Source of the DNA: Anisodus tanguticus | Lineage: Eukaryota > Streptophyta > Magnoliopsida > Solanales > Solanaceae | Assembly (NCBI GenBank): GCA_034509755.1 | Contig: CM067541.1 | Location: forward strand, 24,434,501-24,498,500 | Length of the DNA: 64,000 bases | Direction of reading: 5' to 3' | Shown here: positions 36,840 to 47,131 of the stretch, in pieces | How the letters are laid out: the number at the start of each line of letters is the position of its first letter | Numbering within the stretch: position 1 is the first letter of the stretch | The notes under the pieces: model-generated | What the model saw: the letters and a program-made list of their open reading frames with translations, nothing else | What the model was told of the DNA's origin: nothing | The model's database searches: none | Made by a program: the position numbers and the translations under genes

Positions 36840-37175
36840 ATGTCTTTTTCCTTTCTAGGAAAGGTATCTTCGAAGAATTGAGCATTGATTAATTCGATAA
36901 GCACTACTATTAGATATCCAAAGAATTAGCCCAATCTTGACCTGCTTTGGCTTGGGTACTTCAACCTTTGCCAAACAACCGCACACCTTTAAATATTTAT
37001 AAGTGGGAGTACCAACATTGTTGCAAGTTTTATAACGAATTGATGAGCAAGGCATTCAAGTTCTCGACCGAGGTGAGTATGGAGCCGTCATTTGATGAAC
37101 AATGCCCGATTCAGCACAATATTCCTCAAATGGCAATACATATTCTCCCCCTCTATCGCTACGAATGGATTTAAT
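36840..37175 (-). pseudogene. Copia integrase C-terminal fragment
   Basis: Minus-strand frames read EYCAESGIVHQ and APYS near 37080-37150. Further on, PTYKYLKVCGCLAKVEVPKP, the conserved copia segment that normally reads YLKVWGCLAKV, is followed by a KIG and an SSAYR stretch. Frameshifts and a missing catalytic Glu region make it non-functional. Confidence 0.82.
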
Positions 37176-37237
37176 CCTCTATCGCTACGAATAAAGGGAT
37201 TTAATCCGTATGCTTAGTTGGTTCTCAATATGTAATT

Positions 37238-37421
37238 CTTACACATGAAATCACAATATGACTCCATGCATCAAGAACCATCTTCATGACATTAATGACA
37301 TGGATACCTAATGCCATAAATTAGAGGACTCAAGCAAGTAAGAAGAAGTTTCCTTTCACCCATTTCGTGAAGGAGAAATATGGTTCTTGATGCATAGAGT
37401 CATAGTGATTTCATGTGTAAG
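37238..37421. repeat. Long inverted repeat inside the inverted copia element
   Basis: A 43-bp arm (37238-37280) and a 41-bp arm (37381-37421) are near-perfect reverse complements separated by 100 bp; each contains TTGATGCAT-type sequence and ATGAAATCAC on one strand. A third partial copy of the same motif occurs at about 37604-37630. Confidence 0.8.
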
Positions 37422-37459
37422 ATAGAAGAGCATCTTTTGAAGTTTGACCCTATGAACTT

Positions 37460-37680
37460 TTAAGGGCGTTCATGGCGAAATCCAGCGGGTGGAGGAGCGA
37501 CAACATTCCCTTGAACGGCAGCAAAGGCGTTGGATGAACCTTGAGCAATTGGAAAGGCATTAAGAGTGCCTTGAGCAGTGGGGAAGGCAGAGGGATTGCC
37601 TTGCATAGAGTCATAGCATGTAAGATAGAAGAGCAGCAGCAGAATCAAAAGAAGTTTGATTTATGCCAGTCATCTTTCTA
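37460..37680 (-). pseudogene. Copia gag N-terminal fragment with A-F-P-x-A-Q-G repeats
   Basis: A start MTGINQTSFDSAAALL lies about 40 bp inside the LTR end. After a frameshift it is followed by AFPTAQGTLNAFPIAQGSSN, a short tandem repeat, and then PPPAGFRHERP. The position fits gag, but the sequence is too short to assign with certainty. No capsid homology continues beyond 37460. Confidence 0.5.
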
Positions 37681-37717
37681 ACTTAGTTACTTACAATAAA
37701 ATCTTGTCTTAAAATTG

Positions 37718-38620
37718 TTGGGATACAATTGTTGTAAGAAATGGGAAGTAAGTAACTATTAGAATAATAGAATAGATAAACTAACTATTACAATAAACTG
37801 AAAATCAAGAACTTAACTGATTGCTTGTGTGATTCGCTGAGTCGAGTGATGACACTCTTTCTTTAAGACAAGATTGCCCCGTATATCTCCTTTTACGGTA
37901 TTGAGCAATAGTCTCCCAAGATACAACAACAACTTTAACAAGTGAGCGAAGGAAACTCAAGTGCTACTCTTGAAGAACTTTGAGTATAGTGACTTTGCTA
38001 GAGAGGAAGAATATGAAATCAGAAATCTGGAGAATTCTCTAAGTGTTGAGTGTAGTATCTTTCAATTGAGCCAAAGGCCTCAATTTATAGTGTAAGTAGA
38101 AGACCCCTCAACTAGCCAATAAAGGCCTTCAATAGACATGTAATTGCACTTGATTGATGAGTTACATTCATTCAAATAATGGTTGAATTCATGTGGCAAG
38201 TAATGGAGAATCAATGCTCCAAAACCAGCCCAAACGTCAGATTTTTCTAACTTCCCGTCACAGTATTCTGCCTCTAAAGCACCGCGGTGCTATGAATCAG
38301 CGCCGCGGCGCTCTGACGGTGTGGCACCGCGGCCCTTCATGGCTCCTCGGCGATTTCCGACTCGTTTCAGTTTACACTTTGTACACTCTTTCCTTCATTT
38401 ACCAACGTGGAATACTTTGTCATTTGGCCAATAACCGTCCATAATTCCATGTCTCAAACTTATTACATACGTACCAATATCTCTTTCATTAATGAAATTT
38501 GTGATACTTGGCACTACGTGTGCACGTGTGTGGAAACGACGTTTCCGATGTGCGGGCCCAGTTGTTCGAGTCATAAGTTAATGGAATATACTTATTTCCA
38601 CATTTAGTAAATTTCCAACA
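37718..38620 (-). repeat. Inverted copia 5' LTR (about 903 bp)
   Basis: On the minus strand it begins TGTTGGAAATTTACTAAATG at 38620 and ends with a CCCAACA terminus near 37718, directly before the leader. A TATA-like ACTATAAATTG lies near 38080. The GC-rich segment near 38270-38340 has repeated GCCGCGGCGC-type palindromes. Confidence 0.85.
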
Positions 38621-39290
38621 GCTACTTCTGTATCTGTTAATCAAAAAATTAATTGTAAGTTAATATAGAAAACAACCAATCCTAAGTAAGTAGTTGTAAA
38701 TTTTAAAAAAGCTAAAATATTTCCTAAATAATTGCTACTCCAGCATGAAGAAATGAAGCAGAAAAATCATAAGGTTATTTAATTGGCGTGCATTTAGTAG
38801 GAATTGAATCGTCAATTATGAGTTAATCTTATCCTTTCAGAATAAAACTAAATGGATGGTGTTCAATTGGGATATGAAAATGTAGAAAAGAAAAAGAAAA
38901 AAGATATAGACTAAAAACGACGCCCATTATGTTAACGAAGCAGAAAATTATAAAATAAGGGATACTAAAACAACGAAGTTATCTCATTATCGTGTATTGA
39001 GTAGGAATTGAATAGATGAATTGATAAATTATGAGATAATCTTATCCTTTCAAAATAATAACATACAGACAAATGACAATATTCAATTGGAACATAAAAA
39101 CAGGAAACTAAAATAGATAGATGAGACACAACATTTGTTATGTCAAATACAATGACACCGAAAGGTAGTGGGCTTAGACTCTATATACTCCATCAATCCC
39201 ATATTAGTATGTAATGTAAGAAGTCTAGGTCTAACTTCTACCAATTTTTTCTTTCTTCCGCTGCCTCGATTTTCGTGTCCCTTCTCGAAA
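38621..39290. other. Intergenic AT-rich stretch with diverged direct duplication
   Basis: I see no gene. Two diverged copies of one sequence lie at about 38752-38900 and 38935-39120, both with GTAGGAATTGAAT and AATCTTATCCTTTCA. TACTCC followed by ATCAATCCCATATTAG near 39186 resembles a Stowaway-type MITE end. Neither an LTR nor a primer-binding site for the element at 39361-43940 is visible. Confidence 0.6.
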
Positions 39291-39360
39291 TATGTGCCTC
39301 TCACTTCCTCTCTTCCCAAATTTTTTTCCAAATCCCTCATTCACCTATTATTCTTTCGTT

Positions 39361-40195
39361 ATGTCTACGTCAAAGAACATATTTCATCTAACTGTTTCCA
39401 ACATCAAGAACCACGTCCATGTTGTTCTTAAGATGGAAAACGTCCAATATGTCAGGTGGGCAGAATTGTTCAAAATTTACGCAATCTCACATCAAGTTCT
39501 CCATCACATAATTTCTCCCAATGTCCTTACACCCGCAGGGGATCCTCAGTTGTGGGTCACTCTTGATGCTACTGTCCTTCAGTGGATTTACTCCATTATT
39601 TCTATCGACCTTTTACAGACGATCATTGAACCAGACACTACGGCTATGGCTACCTGGAATAGATTGCGTGATATATTCCAAGACAACCAATATTCCCGAT
39701 TTTTCACTCTTGAGCAAGAATTTTCACAAGTCATCATGGAAAATTTCCCGAATGCTTCAGCTTATTGTAAACGGCTCAAGGAATTGGCGGACCAACTCTG
39801 TAACGTTGGAGCGCCTGTTACCAATAATCGTCTTGTTCTACTAATGGTTGTAGGCCTATTTGAGGCGACAAAGTAATCCGTTTTCCCCTTTTTATCAAGC
39901 ACGTTCGATGCTCACGTTAGAAAAAGCCGGCTTGGAAAAAAAGGCGGCTACCGGCGCAAGTTTCTTGGCGATGATGACTTCATCCGATAATTCTCACATT
40001 TTTGTTGACAATTCGGGCCAAAACCGTAATCACGGTGGCAGTAAAAGGAATCGGAAAAAATATTGGCAATTATCATGGTGGCAATTGTAGTGGTACCGGC
40101 GGTGGTGGGGGAGGCCAAACAAGTGGCAGTGGGCCTCGACACGGTGGCAGTGGGCCGCAGGCCAACTTCTCCCAGCCATGAGCCCCCTAGCAGTA
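39361..40195 (+). pseudogene. Copia gag (UBN2/Retrotran_gag-like), frameshifted
   Basis: The ATG at 39361 starts MSTSKNIFHL, then VQYVRWAELFKIY and the WNRLRDIFQDN segment characteristic of plant copia gag. It continues through NASAYCKRLKELADQL to a stop at 39876, in frame for 172 codons. Homology resumes one frame over from about 39880 (PFYQARSMLTLEKAGLEKKA) and ends in a Gly-rich tail near 40080-40195. The start was chosen because it aligns with the gag start of the related element at 51794; an upstream ATG at 39292 has no homology. No CCHC knuckle is visible. Confidence 0.85.
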
Positions 40196-40292
40196 GGGCT
40201 GGGCAAATGGCCATTGGCCCAACAACCCCTATTTTCGCCCGGCCCATACCGGAACCGGACCCGGGCCCAAAGAACAAAGCCAGTCCAATTTC

Positions 40293-40667
40293 TTGGGTCC
40301 ATCAACTGGGCACAGATTCACTTTTGGGCTAGGGCAGCAAGCTGGTTTGCTTGGGCCTCGGCCCCCACAGGCGTTCCAAGTAGTAGGTCCCACACCAACT
40401 CCAACAGTTATTGAGGTCGCAATGCATACGCTCGGATTAAATCATCCAAACATGAATTGGTACATGGACACCGGCGCCACTTCTCACATGACGTCTGACC
40501 AAGGTACTCTCTCGTCTTATTCCAATTTGAGCAAAAATCATGGAATTCTTGTTGGTAATGATAATGTAATTCCAATTCGTGGTTATGGTCAGACACATAT
40601 GTCTTCCCCACATCCGCCTCTCGTCTTAAAAAATATCATTCATGCCCCACACTTAATTAAAATTTAG
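40293..40667 (+). pseudogene. Copia aspartic protease fragment
   Basis: NWYMDTGATSHMTSD at about 40452-40496 contains the active-site D-T-G-A (Asp codon 40467). The downstream VGNDNVIPIRGYG and LKNIIHAPHL match the copia protease flap and C-terminal strand. The frame closes at 40667, directly before the pre-integrase region. The upstream part is Pro/Gly/Gln-rich gag linker. Confidence 0.88.
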
Positions 40668-41956
40668 TTTCCGTTCGTAAATTCACTGTTGATAATTGAG
40701 TTTCTATTAATTTTGATCCTTTTGGGTTCTCTTTGAAGGATTTCAAGACAGGGATACCTCTAATGAGATGCAATATTACGGGGGAGCTTTATACAATCAC
40801 CACTGCTTCCAGAGTCAAGTCTTTCCATCCACTTTTGATGCTCTTGCTCCTTCCTTGTGGCATGCACGTCTGGGTCATCCGGGGTCATCTATTATTTCTT
40901 CTTTACATAAAAATAATTTTATTTCTTGTAAGGGTACGTAGAGTACTCCACCTTGTCCGTTTTTTGTCTGTTAGTAAAATATGTTAGATTATCATTTGTA
41001 GCTTCTACTTCACATACTTTGATGCATTTTGATATTATTCATAGTGATTTATGGACATCTCCCGTTTTGAGTTCTATGGGCCATCGTTATTATGTCTTAT
41101 TTTTGAATGATTATTCTAATTTTTTGTGGACTTTTCCCTTATCCAAAAAGTCTCAAGTGTTCTCCACTTCCTTATAATTTCGAGCATTCATCCGTACCCA
41201 GTTCAAACGGGAAATTAAAAATATTCAATGCGATAATGGCAGGGAATATGATAACAAGATGTTTCGGGAATTTTGTGATACTAATGGCATAGTTTTTCAT
41301 TTTTCTTGTCCTCATACGTCCTCACAAAATGGGAAAGCCGAACGCGAAATTCGCACCATTAATAATATTGTTTGAACTTATTAGCCTATGCTTCCGTACC
41401 CCCTTTGTTTTGGCATCATGCACTACAAATGGCAACTTACCTCCTTAACGTACTTCCTACCAAAGGGTTGGCATATGAATCTCCCCTCAAGATTCTCTAT
41501 AATAAAGATCCTTCATACTCACATCTTAGGGTCTTTGGGTGTTTATGCTATCCACTCTTTCCGTCAACTACAATAAACAAACTCCAAGCCCATTCTACCG
41601 TTTATGTGTTTTTGGGTTATCCGTCGAATCATCGCGGCTACAAGTGTTTTGATTTATCGTCTAATAAACTCATCATTAGTCGTCATGTTCTTTTTTATGA
41701 AACCCAATTTCCATTTACCAGAGTGTGTAGTCCCGTGTTGAGTTTGTATAATTTTTTAGATGATGGGGTCCCACCTTATATTCTCCACCATCTTTCGGAC
41801 CATTCCTGTGACCACGCCATGCCATCTGACCCACTAAACCCATCTCCCGGTCGTGTTTTAGGTCCTACTAGTGGGCCTCAACACAGGCCCGGTCTGGGCA
41901 TTGTTCTGCAGTCCCAGCCCCTTTCGGTTCTCCTCCCCAGCCCAGTCCGCTCATAG
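40668..41956 (+). pseudogene. Copia integrase (pre-integrase zinc finger, core and C-terminal part), frameshifted
   Basis: A pre-integrase stretch is readable in two frames (FDALAPSLWHARLGHPG and FISCKG at about 40837-40935). The core has DIIHSDLWTSP with the first Asp at about 41040, then CDNGREY with the second Asp near 41230, and SSQNGKAEREIRT with the catalytic Glu near 41340. After a stop and frameshift, 41372-41956 reads PPLFWHHALQMATYLLN, then HLRVFGCLCYPLFPST and GYPSNHRGYKCFDL, the conserved copia C-terminal half, ending in a Pro-rich linker. Confidence 0.88.
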
Positions 41957-41962
41957 ATTCCA

Positions 41963-43096
41963 GTGTTGGGCCAGCAGGCCCACTGCCTGCTGGCCATTCC
42001 ATTACCACTCCAAATGTTAACCAAAATCCACCCAATTCTATCTCAAGTCAAAGGCCCGTTACTCGTAGTCAAAGGGGTATTTTTAAATCAAAAAGACATT
42101 TTAATCTCAATTCTAATGTTCCAAAATCCCCACTACTCAAATTGGAAATTGGCTATGAAAGGCGAATATAATGCTCTTATTGAAAATAACACGTGAGAGT
42201 TGGAACCCCGTCCTTCTAGTGTTAATATTATTCGGTCTATGTGGATTTTTACTCATAAAGATAATTTTGATGGCTCTTTTGCGAGATATAAGGCTCGTCT
42301 TGTAGGTGATGATAAAACTCAGCAGGTTGACGTGGATTGTGGTGAGATATTTAGTCTGGTGGTCAAACCGTCTACCATTCACATTGTTCTCAGTTTGGCT
42401 CTTTCGAAAGCATGGCCCATTCATCAGCTAGATGTGAAGAATGCTTTCTTACATGGTGATCTTAAGGTGACAGTTTACATGCATCAACCGTTGGGTTTTC
42501 GAGACCCCAAATATCCTCATCATGTATGTTTATTAAAAAAGTCCTTATATGGACTTAAGCAGGCCCCACGAGCCTGGTATAAGCGGTTTGCAGACTATGT
42601 ATCTAGTATTGGGTTTTCTCACAGTAGGTCTCTGTTCATATATCATTGTGGTACTTCCTTGACATATATTCTATTATATGTGGATGATATTATCTTGACA
42701 TCTTCTTCTAATGATTTACGCAAGTCTATCATGACACTGCTCAGTTCTGAGTTTGCTATGAAAGACTTGGGGGCCCTTGAGTTATTCTTGGGGATTGCTA
42801 TCACTCGTCATGCAGGAGGGTTATTTTTATCCCAAAAGAAGTATGCCGCTGAGATAATTGAGCGAGCTGGTATATCCTCGTGTAAATCTACTTCCACTCC
42901 AGTTGATATTAAACCCAAGTTGGGTGCTGCGGCTGGCTCACCTTACGAGGATTCCACCCATTATCGCAGTCTTGCTGAAGCTCTTCAGTATCTTACTTTC
43001 ACAAAACTCGATACTACGTATGACATACAGCATGTGTGTTTGTCTATGCATGATCCTAGGGTTGAGCACATGAATGCGCTCAAACGCATTATCTGA
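41963..43096 (+). pseudogene. Copia reverse transcriptase with one internal stop
   Basis: One frame runs from 41963 and is broken by TGA at 42194-42196, where copia elements have the Trp of the N-N-T-W-E-L motif (TGG to TGA). It then continues to 43096 with ARYKARLVG, QLDVKNAFLHGDL, the KKSLYGLKQAPRAWY segment and catalytic YVDD at 42677-42688. After MKDLGALELFLGI the frame ends at TGA in the RII-YVQGTL segment, where CGA (Arg) is expected. All RT motifs are present, so inactivation is by point changes. Confidence 0.92.
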
Positions 43097-43640
43097 TACG
43101 TTCAGGGAACACTTGACTATGGCTTGCATCTATATCCATCGACGGCCTCTACACTTGTCCCGTATACAGATGCCGATTGGGGTGGCTATCTAGATACCAG
43201 ACGCTCCACGTCTGGTTATTGTATATTTCTTAGTGATAACTTGGTCTCATGGTCTGCAAAGCGCCAATCTACATTATCATGCTCCAGTGCAAAGGCCGAG
43301 TATCGAGGGGTAGCCAATGTGGTATCTGAATCTTATTGGTTACATAATCTTCTCTTGGAAATTCATTGTCTCATTCAAAAAGCTATCTTGGTGTATTGTG
43401 ATAACATTAGTGTGGTCTATTTTTCTGGTAATCCGGTTCAACATCAGCGCACTAAACACATCGAGATGAATATCCATTTTGTTTGAGAAAAGGTAACTCG
43501 TGGACAAGTACGCGTCTTACATGTCCCTTCTAGGTAGCAAATCGCAGACATCTTTACTAAGGGTCTTCCCTTGATTCTATTTGAAGATTTTAGGGACAGT
43601 CTTAGAATACAACGACCGCCCGCTATGACTGCGGGGGGGG
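43097..43640 (+). pseudogene. Copia RNase H with internal stops
   Basis: It continues the RT frame after the stop at 43094-43096. It reads DADWGGYLDTRRSTSGYCIF, then LVSWSAKRQSTLSCSSAKAEYR with the catalytic Glu, then LVYCDNISVVYFSGNPVQH. TGA at 43484-43486 replaces the CGA Arg codon of H-F-V-R-E-K. A TAG follows near 43534 in the PSR-QIADIF segment. The last residues (FEDFRDSLRI) are intact. Confidence 0.9.
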
Positions 43641-43648
43641 GGGGGGGC
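43632..43648 (+). promoter_or_regulatory. G-run at polypurine-tract position
   Basis: A G homopolymer sits directly before the 3' LTR, where the polypurine tract should be. Its exact length is unreliable, as homopolymers often are. Confidence 0.55.
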
Positions 43649-43649
43649 G

Positions 43650-43940
43650 TGAAAGTATACACGGCATTGGAGCCTTGTGTATACCGTGTATATCACGGAA
43701 ACCCATGACAAATGGGAGACCGTGATATACACGGTATACACAGCCGTGTATATCACTATGTTTGGTAAATAGGTTTTTGTATGTAATTAGCATTGTACAC
43801 TTACCATAATTGTAGAATTCATGTACAAATAGAATAGGGTTTTGAGAGTAGAATAGGAATAGAATTTTTCATATTATGAAAATTGTAATTTGTATATATA
43901 CTTATTCATTAATGAAAATAATCAAGGGATTATTCTTTCA
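43650..43940 (+). repeat. 3' LTR of the Ale-like copia element (291 bp)
   Basis: It starts TGAAAG and ends CTTTCA, a perfect 6-bp inverted terminus, and begins just after the G-run. It holds a large palindrome (43677-43741). An AT-rich GTATATATAC lies near 43893. I found no 5' copy and therefore no target duplication. Confidence 0.8.
43677..43741. repeat. 22-bp perfect inverted repeat (hairpin) in LTR
   Basis: The arms 43677-43698 and 43720-43741 are exact reverse complements. The 21-bp loop contains a second 5-bp stem (CCCAT/ATGGG). Partial copies (GTATACACGGC and CCGTGTATATCAC) flank it on both sides. Confidence 0.92.
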
Positions 43941-44227
43941 GTTTCTCTTCTCAAAAGTTCAATTTGACTATTCTTTGGAATTAGATTAATTTAATATTTT
44001 AAAATTACACTTTAGATATTCAAAAACTATACAAAAAGTACTATAAGTTACAATTCTTCTCCTATCAATATGATGAAAAAATATATCTTAAAATGTTAGT
44101 CAAAGTTAATCTAGTTTGACTCTCGAAAAATGAAACATGACAAGTATTATAAGACGGAGGGAGCATTATTCGAAAACCTATTAAGTATGTATAGATATTT
44201 AATTGTGAATCCAATAATTAAAGTGAG
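43941..44227. other. Non-coding stretch with Stowaway-like MITE end
   Basis: TATAAGACGGAGGGAGCA near 44150-44166 is the complement of the common CTCCCTCCGTCTTATA terminus of Stowaway-type MITEs. The matching other end is not found before the copia LTR, so it is probably a broken MITE. In the minus direction this lies in the first intron proposed for the gene at 44228-44557. Confidence 0.5.
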
Positions 44228-44333
44228 CTATGAGTTTGAACGCAAGTTTAGAACCTTAAACTTCAAATATCGGCTCCGACAAAAGTATATTAAATTAATA
44301 GATTGAAAGATATGTAAATGAAGTAATAATGTG

Positions 44334-44557
44334 TGCTTACTATCTTGGTCATCATAAAGGGAGAGGTCAAAATTTCCAGAAGGATTGAAAGCTACAAAGG
44401 CAGCAACTTTTCTCAACTGTGAAGAACAACAAGAAGAAAAAGTGAAAGAAATTGAAGAATCTGAATTGGGTTTGTGTGAATTAATCCATGGAACTAAATA
44501 AGGAATTGTTTGTTTGAGTGGAGAAGAAAGTGTGTGTAATGGTCTTATTGAAGCCAT
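44334..44557 (-). CDS. Candidate first exon of a chloroplast-targeted protein
   Basis: The ATG at 44557 opens a frame starting MASIRPLHTL. It is rich in Ser and basic residues for about 50 residues, with few acidic ones, like a chloroplast transit peptide, and then reads FVAFNPSGNFDLSLYDDQD. A canonical donor GTAAGC occurs right after this (near 44334-44339 on the minus strand), and the frame beyond it loses any protein-like character, so I end the exon there. A TATA box lies about 125 bp upstream. The FNPSGNFDLSLYDD stretch reminds me of the N-terminal part of the plant NDH-assembly factor CRR6, but that is from memory and weak. No later exon is found downstream, which is filled by retrotransposons, so the gene may be truncated or have a very long intron. 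Confidence 0.5.
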
Positions 44558-44679
44558 AAATAAAAAAGAATCAAGAATGACTGTTTTTTGTGCCTTTTTT
44601 TACAGTAAAAATAGTAGTACTACTAGTATTTTTCTTTAGCTTATCACCTTTTCATTCTGGCCTTGTGTTTAAAAGGCTT

Positions 44680-44692
44680 ATATATCCATACT
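44680..44692 (-). promoter_or_regulatory. TATA box upstream of the candidate exon
   Basis: The minus strand reads GGATATATAAGCC, about 125 bp before the ATG at 44557, which would leave a 5' untranslated region near 90-100 nt. Position and sequence fit a plant core promoter. Confidence 0.5.
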
Positions 44693-44699
44693 AGCTAGC

Positions 44700-46335
44700 T
44701 AGTGGAGTATTTTGGAAGTGTTCTTTTCAAATTGCAGATTTGGACTTGAACTATTAACTTTTTACAATCCCTTCCCCTCCCATATGGATGAGACCAAAAT
44801 TTGTAAAAGATTGTACCGCTAACCACTTTTCAGACGAGTTAAAAGATCCTATTGAAAATTCGTTGAAAAGTAACCACCTTTGATGCGGAAATATCATGAT
44901 AGTGTTGTGAAATTCGAGCTTAAACAAGCGCAAAATTCAGGGTTTATTGTTGTACTTTTTGAAATCTATGACAATGTCCTTGATTTCATCCGGTATATAG
45001 TGATGGAGTTTCATTTTTTTTAAGTTTGTTGGTCATGGATTTTGGCTATTTTTCAATGACTTTTTAATCTATGACTATTTTCTAATCACTAATCCGAAAA
45101 AATGAATATTTCTGAATTTACTCCCAACATTTTCATTTAATAGGAAAATATGTAATAGTAGAATATATCATCTCGAATGCAAAAATCGAAGCTAAGATTA
45201 ATTTGGAGTTAATAGTAGTGAGTTTAAATCTGAAAGTTCTCAAACAACTCCTTACAAATAAAATTGCATATAGGAAGAATCATTAAAATGCAGATTTTTC
45301 CTTTAAAATGGGTCTGGTCTTTAACTTTTGTCTTTAGCTACCGAACTTATGTCTAGTGGGCATAAGTTATTTAGAAATTGACGTTATTTCAAAATATAAC
45401 TTGTGAGATATTATGATATAAAAATATAAACTTATGCCCTCTAATTTACTTCTTCTTTTTTTGTTATGAAGGCCATAAATTAAAGACAAGCACAGAATAA
45501 GAACAAAGTGCAAATGACCCAGGAAGAATATTTTACTTTCTTTTAATCTTGAACAAGTAACATGGGCTCTATTGTCCCCTGCTAATGGGTACCCAGTATA
45601 GGTGGTCCTTAGCAAAGTATACAGAGAATACAAGTTGGGCTCACAAAAGCTCAATCTGAATGGGCTGACTACTGAGTTTTGTTTGGGTATCCTTTTCTCG
45701 ATGAAGCATCTACTGGTTATTTGGCCCTACTTTGAAATATATTCACCGTAATGGTGTTCTAAGTTTCAATGATAATTTCTTGAGATTTTTCTCCCCTTTC
45801 CACTCCGGATTAATTGGCGAGAAAGTCACTTTTAAGGATGTTTGTTTTAAACATAACCAACTTATATAATCTATTTAAAAATATTCACAACTTAAAAAAG
45901 TGACAGGGACTTGCTCGTCCTTCTTCCTCCTCATTCTTCTACAATCAGGAAAAAGAGTAAATGCACAAACAGTTGAAATCAAAATAACATGACGTCATGT
46001 GGAAGTTAATTATTACAAATCTTGAACGATGATGAATCAGACAGAAAGAAAAACTAAAATATGCATAAAAATATGATTTGGCCAGTTGGCCTCAATATTC
46101 AAACTTTAGAATATTGTGTCTAGAAAGGAAGAATAAGTCCTTGAGTTAATCAGGGTAATCTGTTTTTACTGGCGACAAGCGTGATGTTTAGAGTAATTTT
46201 GGTACTCCATGAGTAACAAATTAACGTAAACAAACAAATAGGATAACATATACATACCGTAAAAATTATTCACTCGATGTTATATTAAAGGAATCATATT
46301 AATTTATTATGAAATAATTAAACTTTATGTTAATT
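44700..46335. other. AT-rich intergenic stretch, no gene seen
   Basis: Only short frames without recognisable motifs are present on either strand, and no repeat terminus was recognised. It may hold upstream control sequence of the exon at 44334-44557. Confidence 0.5.
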
Positions 46336-46339
46336 AGAG

Positions 46340-47090
46340 TAACAATTCTATCAAAATTGACCCACATTTTTAAATCTTACAAAAAATAACTCACTCCCAA
46401 CTCCTCCCCCTCTCTCTCTCCACCTACTCCATCCTCCTCATCCTCTCTCTCTCTTCTTCGCTGGTATCTCCCAACGCCAACGCCGTCGGAGCTGGCGGTC
46501 GGCACCTTCGGAAAGAGCAGAGAGAGAGAGTTCGTCGGCCGTTGTACTATATTGGGCACCTCCTCTCTCGCTCGTTGGATTTCTCGCTCTCTCTCTCCTA
46601 TCTAAATTTGATGGTGGTTTTCGCCGTTGCGGCGGCGCCACCGGAAATGACAGAGAGAGCTCATCGGCCTCTCTATCTCGCTGTCTTTCTCACTCACGCT
46701 CTCTCTCTCTCAGATCTAGATCTGGTGGTGGTATGGCTAGTGGTTTTCGCCGGAGATCCTCCTCCGTTGCTGCTGCTCCGCATTGGTGGTGTTGGAGTTC
46801 ACTGGAGAATGGAACTCTGGCGATGGCTAGTGGCTGCTCCGTCGTTGGTGGTGTTGGAGTTAGCTTTTGTATAATAGTGTATAAAATTATATAATAGTAG
46901 TATATGGGTATATACAAACCTCTTATATACTATTATACAGTTTTATACACCTATATACATAGTGTCTCTGTCGTGTATAAAAGTGTATATAAGTGTATAA
47001 CACTTTATAAAAGTGTTTTTGGGCCAAAACTTTGCAATGTAAGTTTTGTGCTATTTTTTTTGCAATGTAAGTGAGCAAATTGAATATTTT
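46340..47090. repeat. Probable dispersed repeat: CT-rich head, TATA-rich palindromic tail
   Basis: It has a CT-dinucleotide-rich first half (46400-46720), GC-rich CCGCCG-like patches and then, from about 46865, tandem and inverted TGTATAATAGTGTATAAA-type motifs ending in two TTTTGCAATGTAAGT copies (47028-47072). The flanks CAAAATTGACCCACATTTTT (46353) and a roughly inverted segment near 47075-47095 could be degenerate termini. ORFs of 60-110 codons here are low-complexity and unsupported. Confidence 0.45.
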
Positions 47091-47131
47091 TGAAATTTCT
47101 CCTTTTATTATAATTTAATGAGTTAAAAGTA

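Larger units (their letters stand above)
35492..37717 (-). mobile_element. Inverted copia element, internal region (degenerate, 2.2 kb)
   Basis: Read on the minus strand from 37717, this gives leader, gag start, integrase C-terminus, RT, RNase H and a 3' stretch directly homologous to the 3' region of the array units, ending in a purine-rich tract (AAGAGGGGAT complement near 35493). It is a relative of the array element in opposite orientation. The LTRs share the TGTTGGAAATTT start but diverge after it. Large deletions have removed most of gag, protease and the catalytic palm of RT. Confidence 0.85.
39361..43940 (+). mobile_element. Ale/Retrofit-like Ty1/copia retrotransposon, 5'-truncated
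   Basis: Gag, protease, integrase, RT and RNase H occur in copia order on the plus strand, followed by a G-rich polypurine-like tract and a 3' LTR. The C-terminal RNase H sequence (reading HVPSR, then QIADIFTKGLP) is typical of the Ale/Retrofit lineage. Matching LTR sequence is absent upstream, so the 5' LTR has been lost. Frameshifts are concentrated in gag and integrase, while RT-RNase H is one frame interrupted by a few stops. Confidence 0.9.

Noticed and set aside
45367..45654. Minus-strand frame of 95 codons
   Set aside because: No motif, biased AT-rich composition and no promoter or splice context.
46377..46917. Frames on both strands in the CT-rich repeat
   Set aside because: They are overlapping low-complexity frames on both strands (Ser/Leu/Arg-rich) with no conserved motif.
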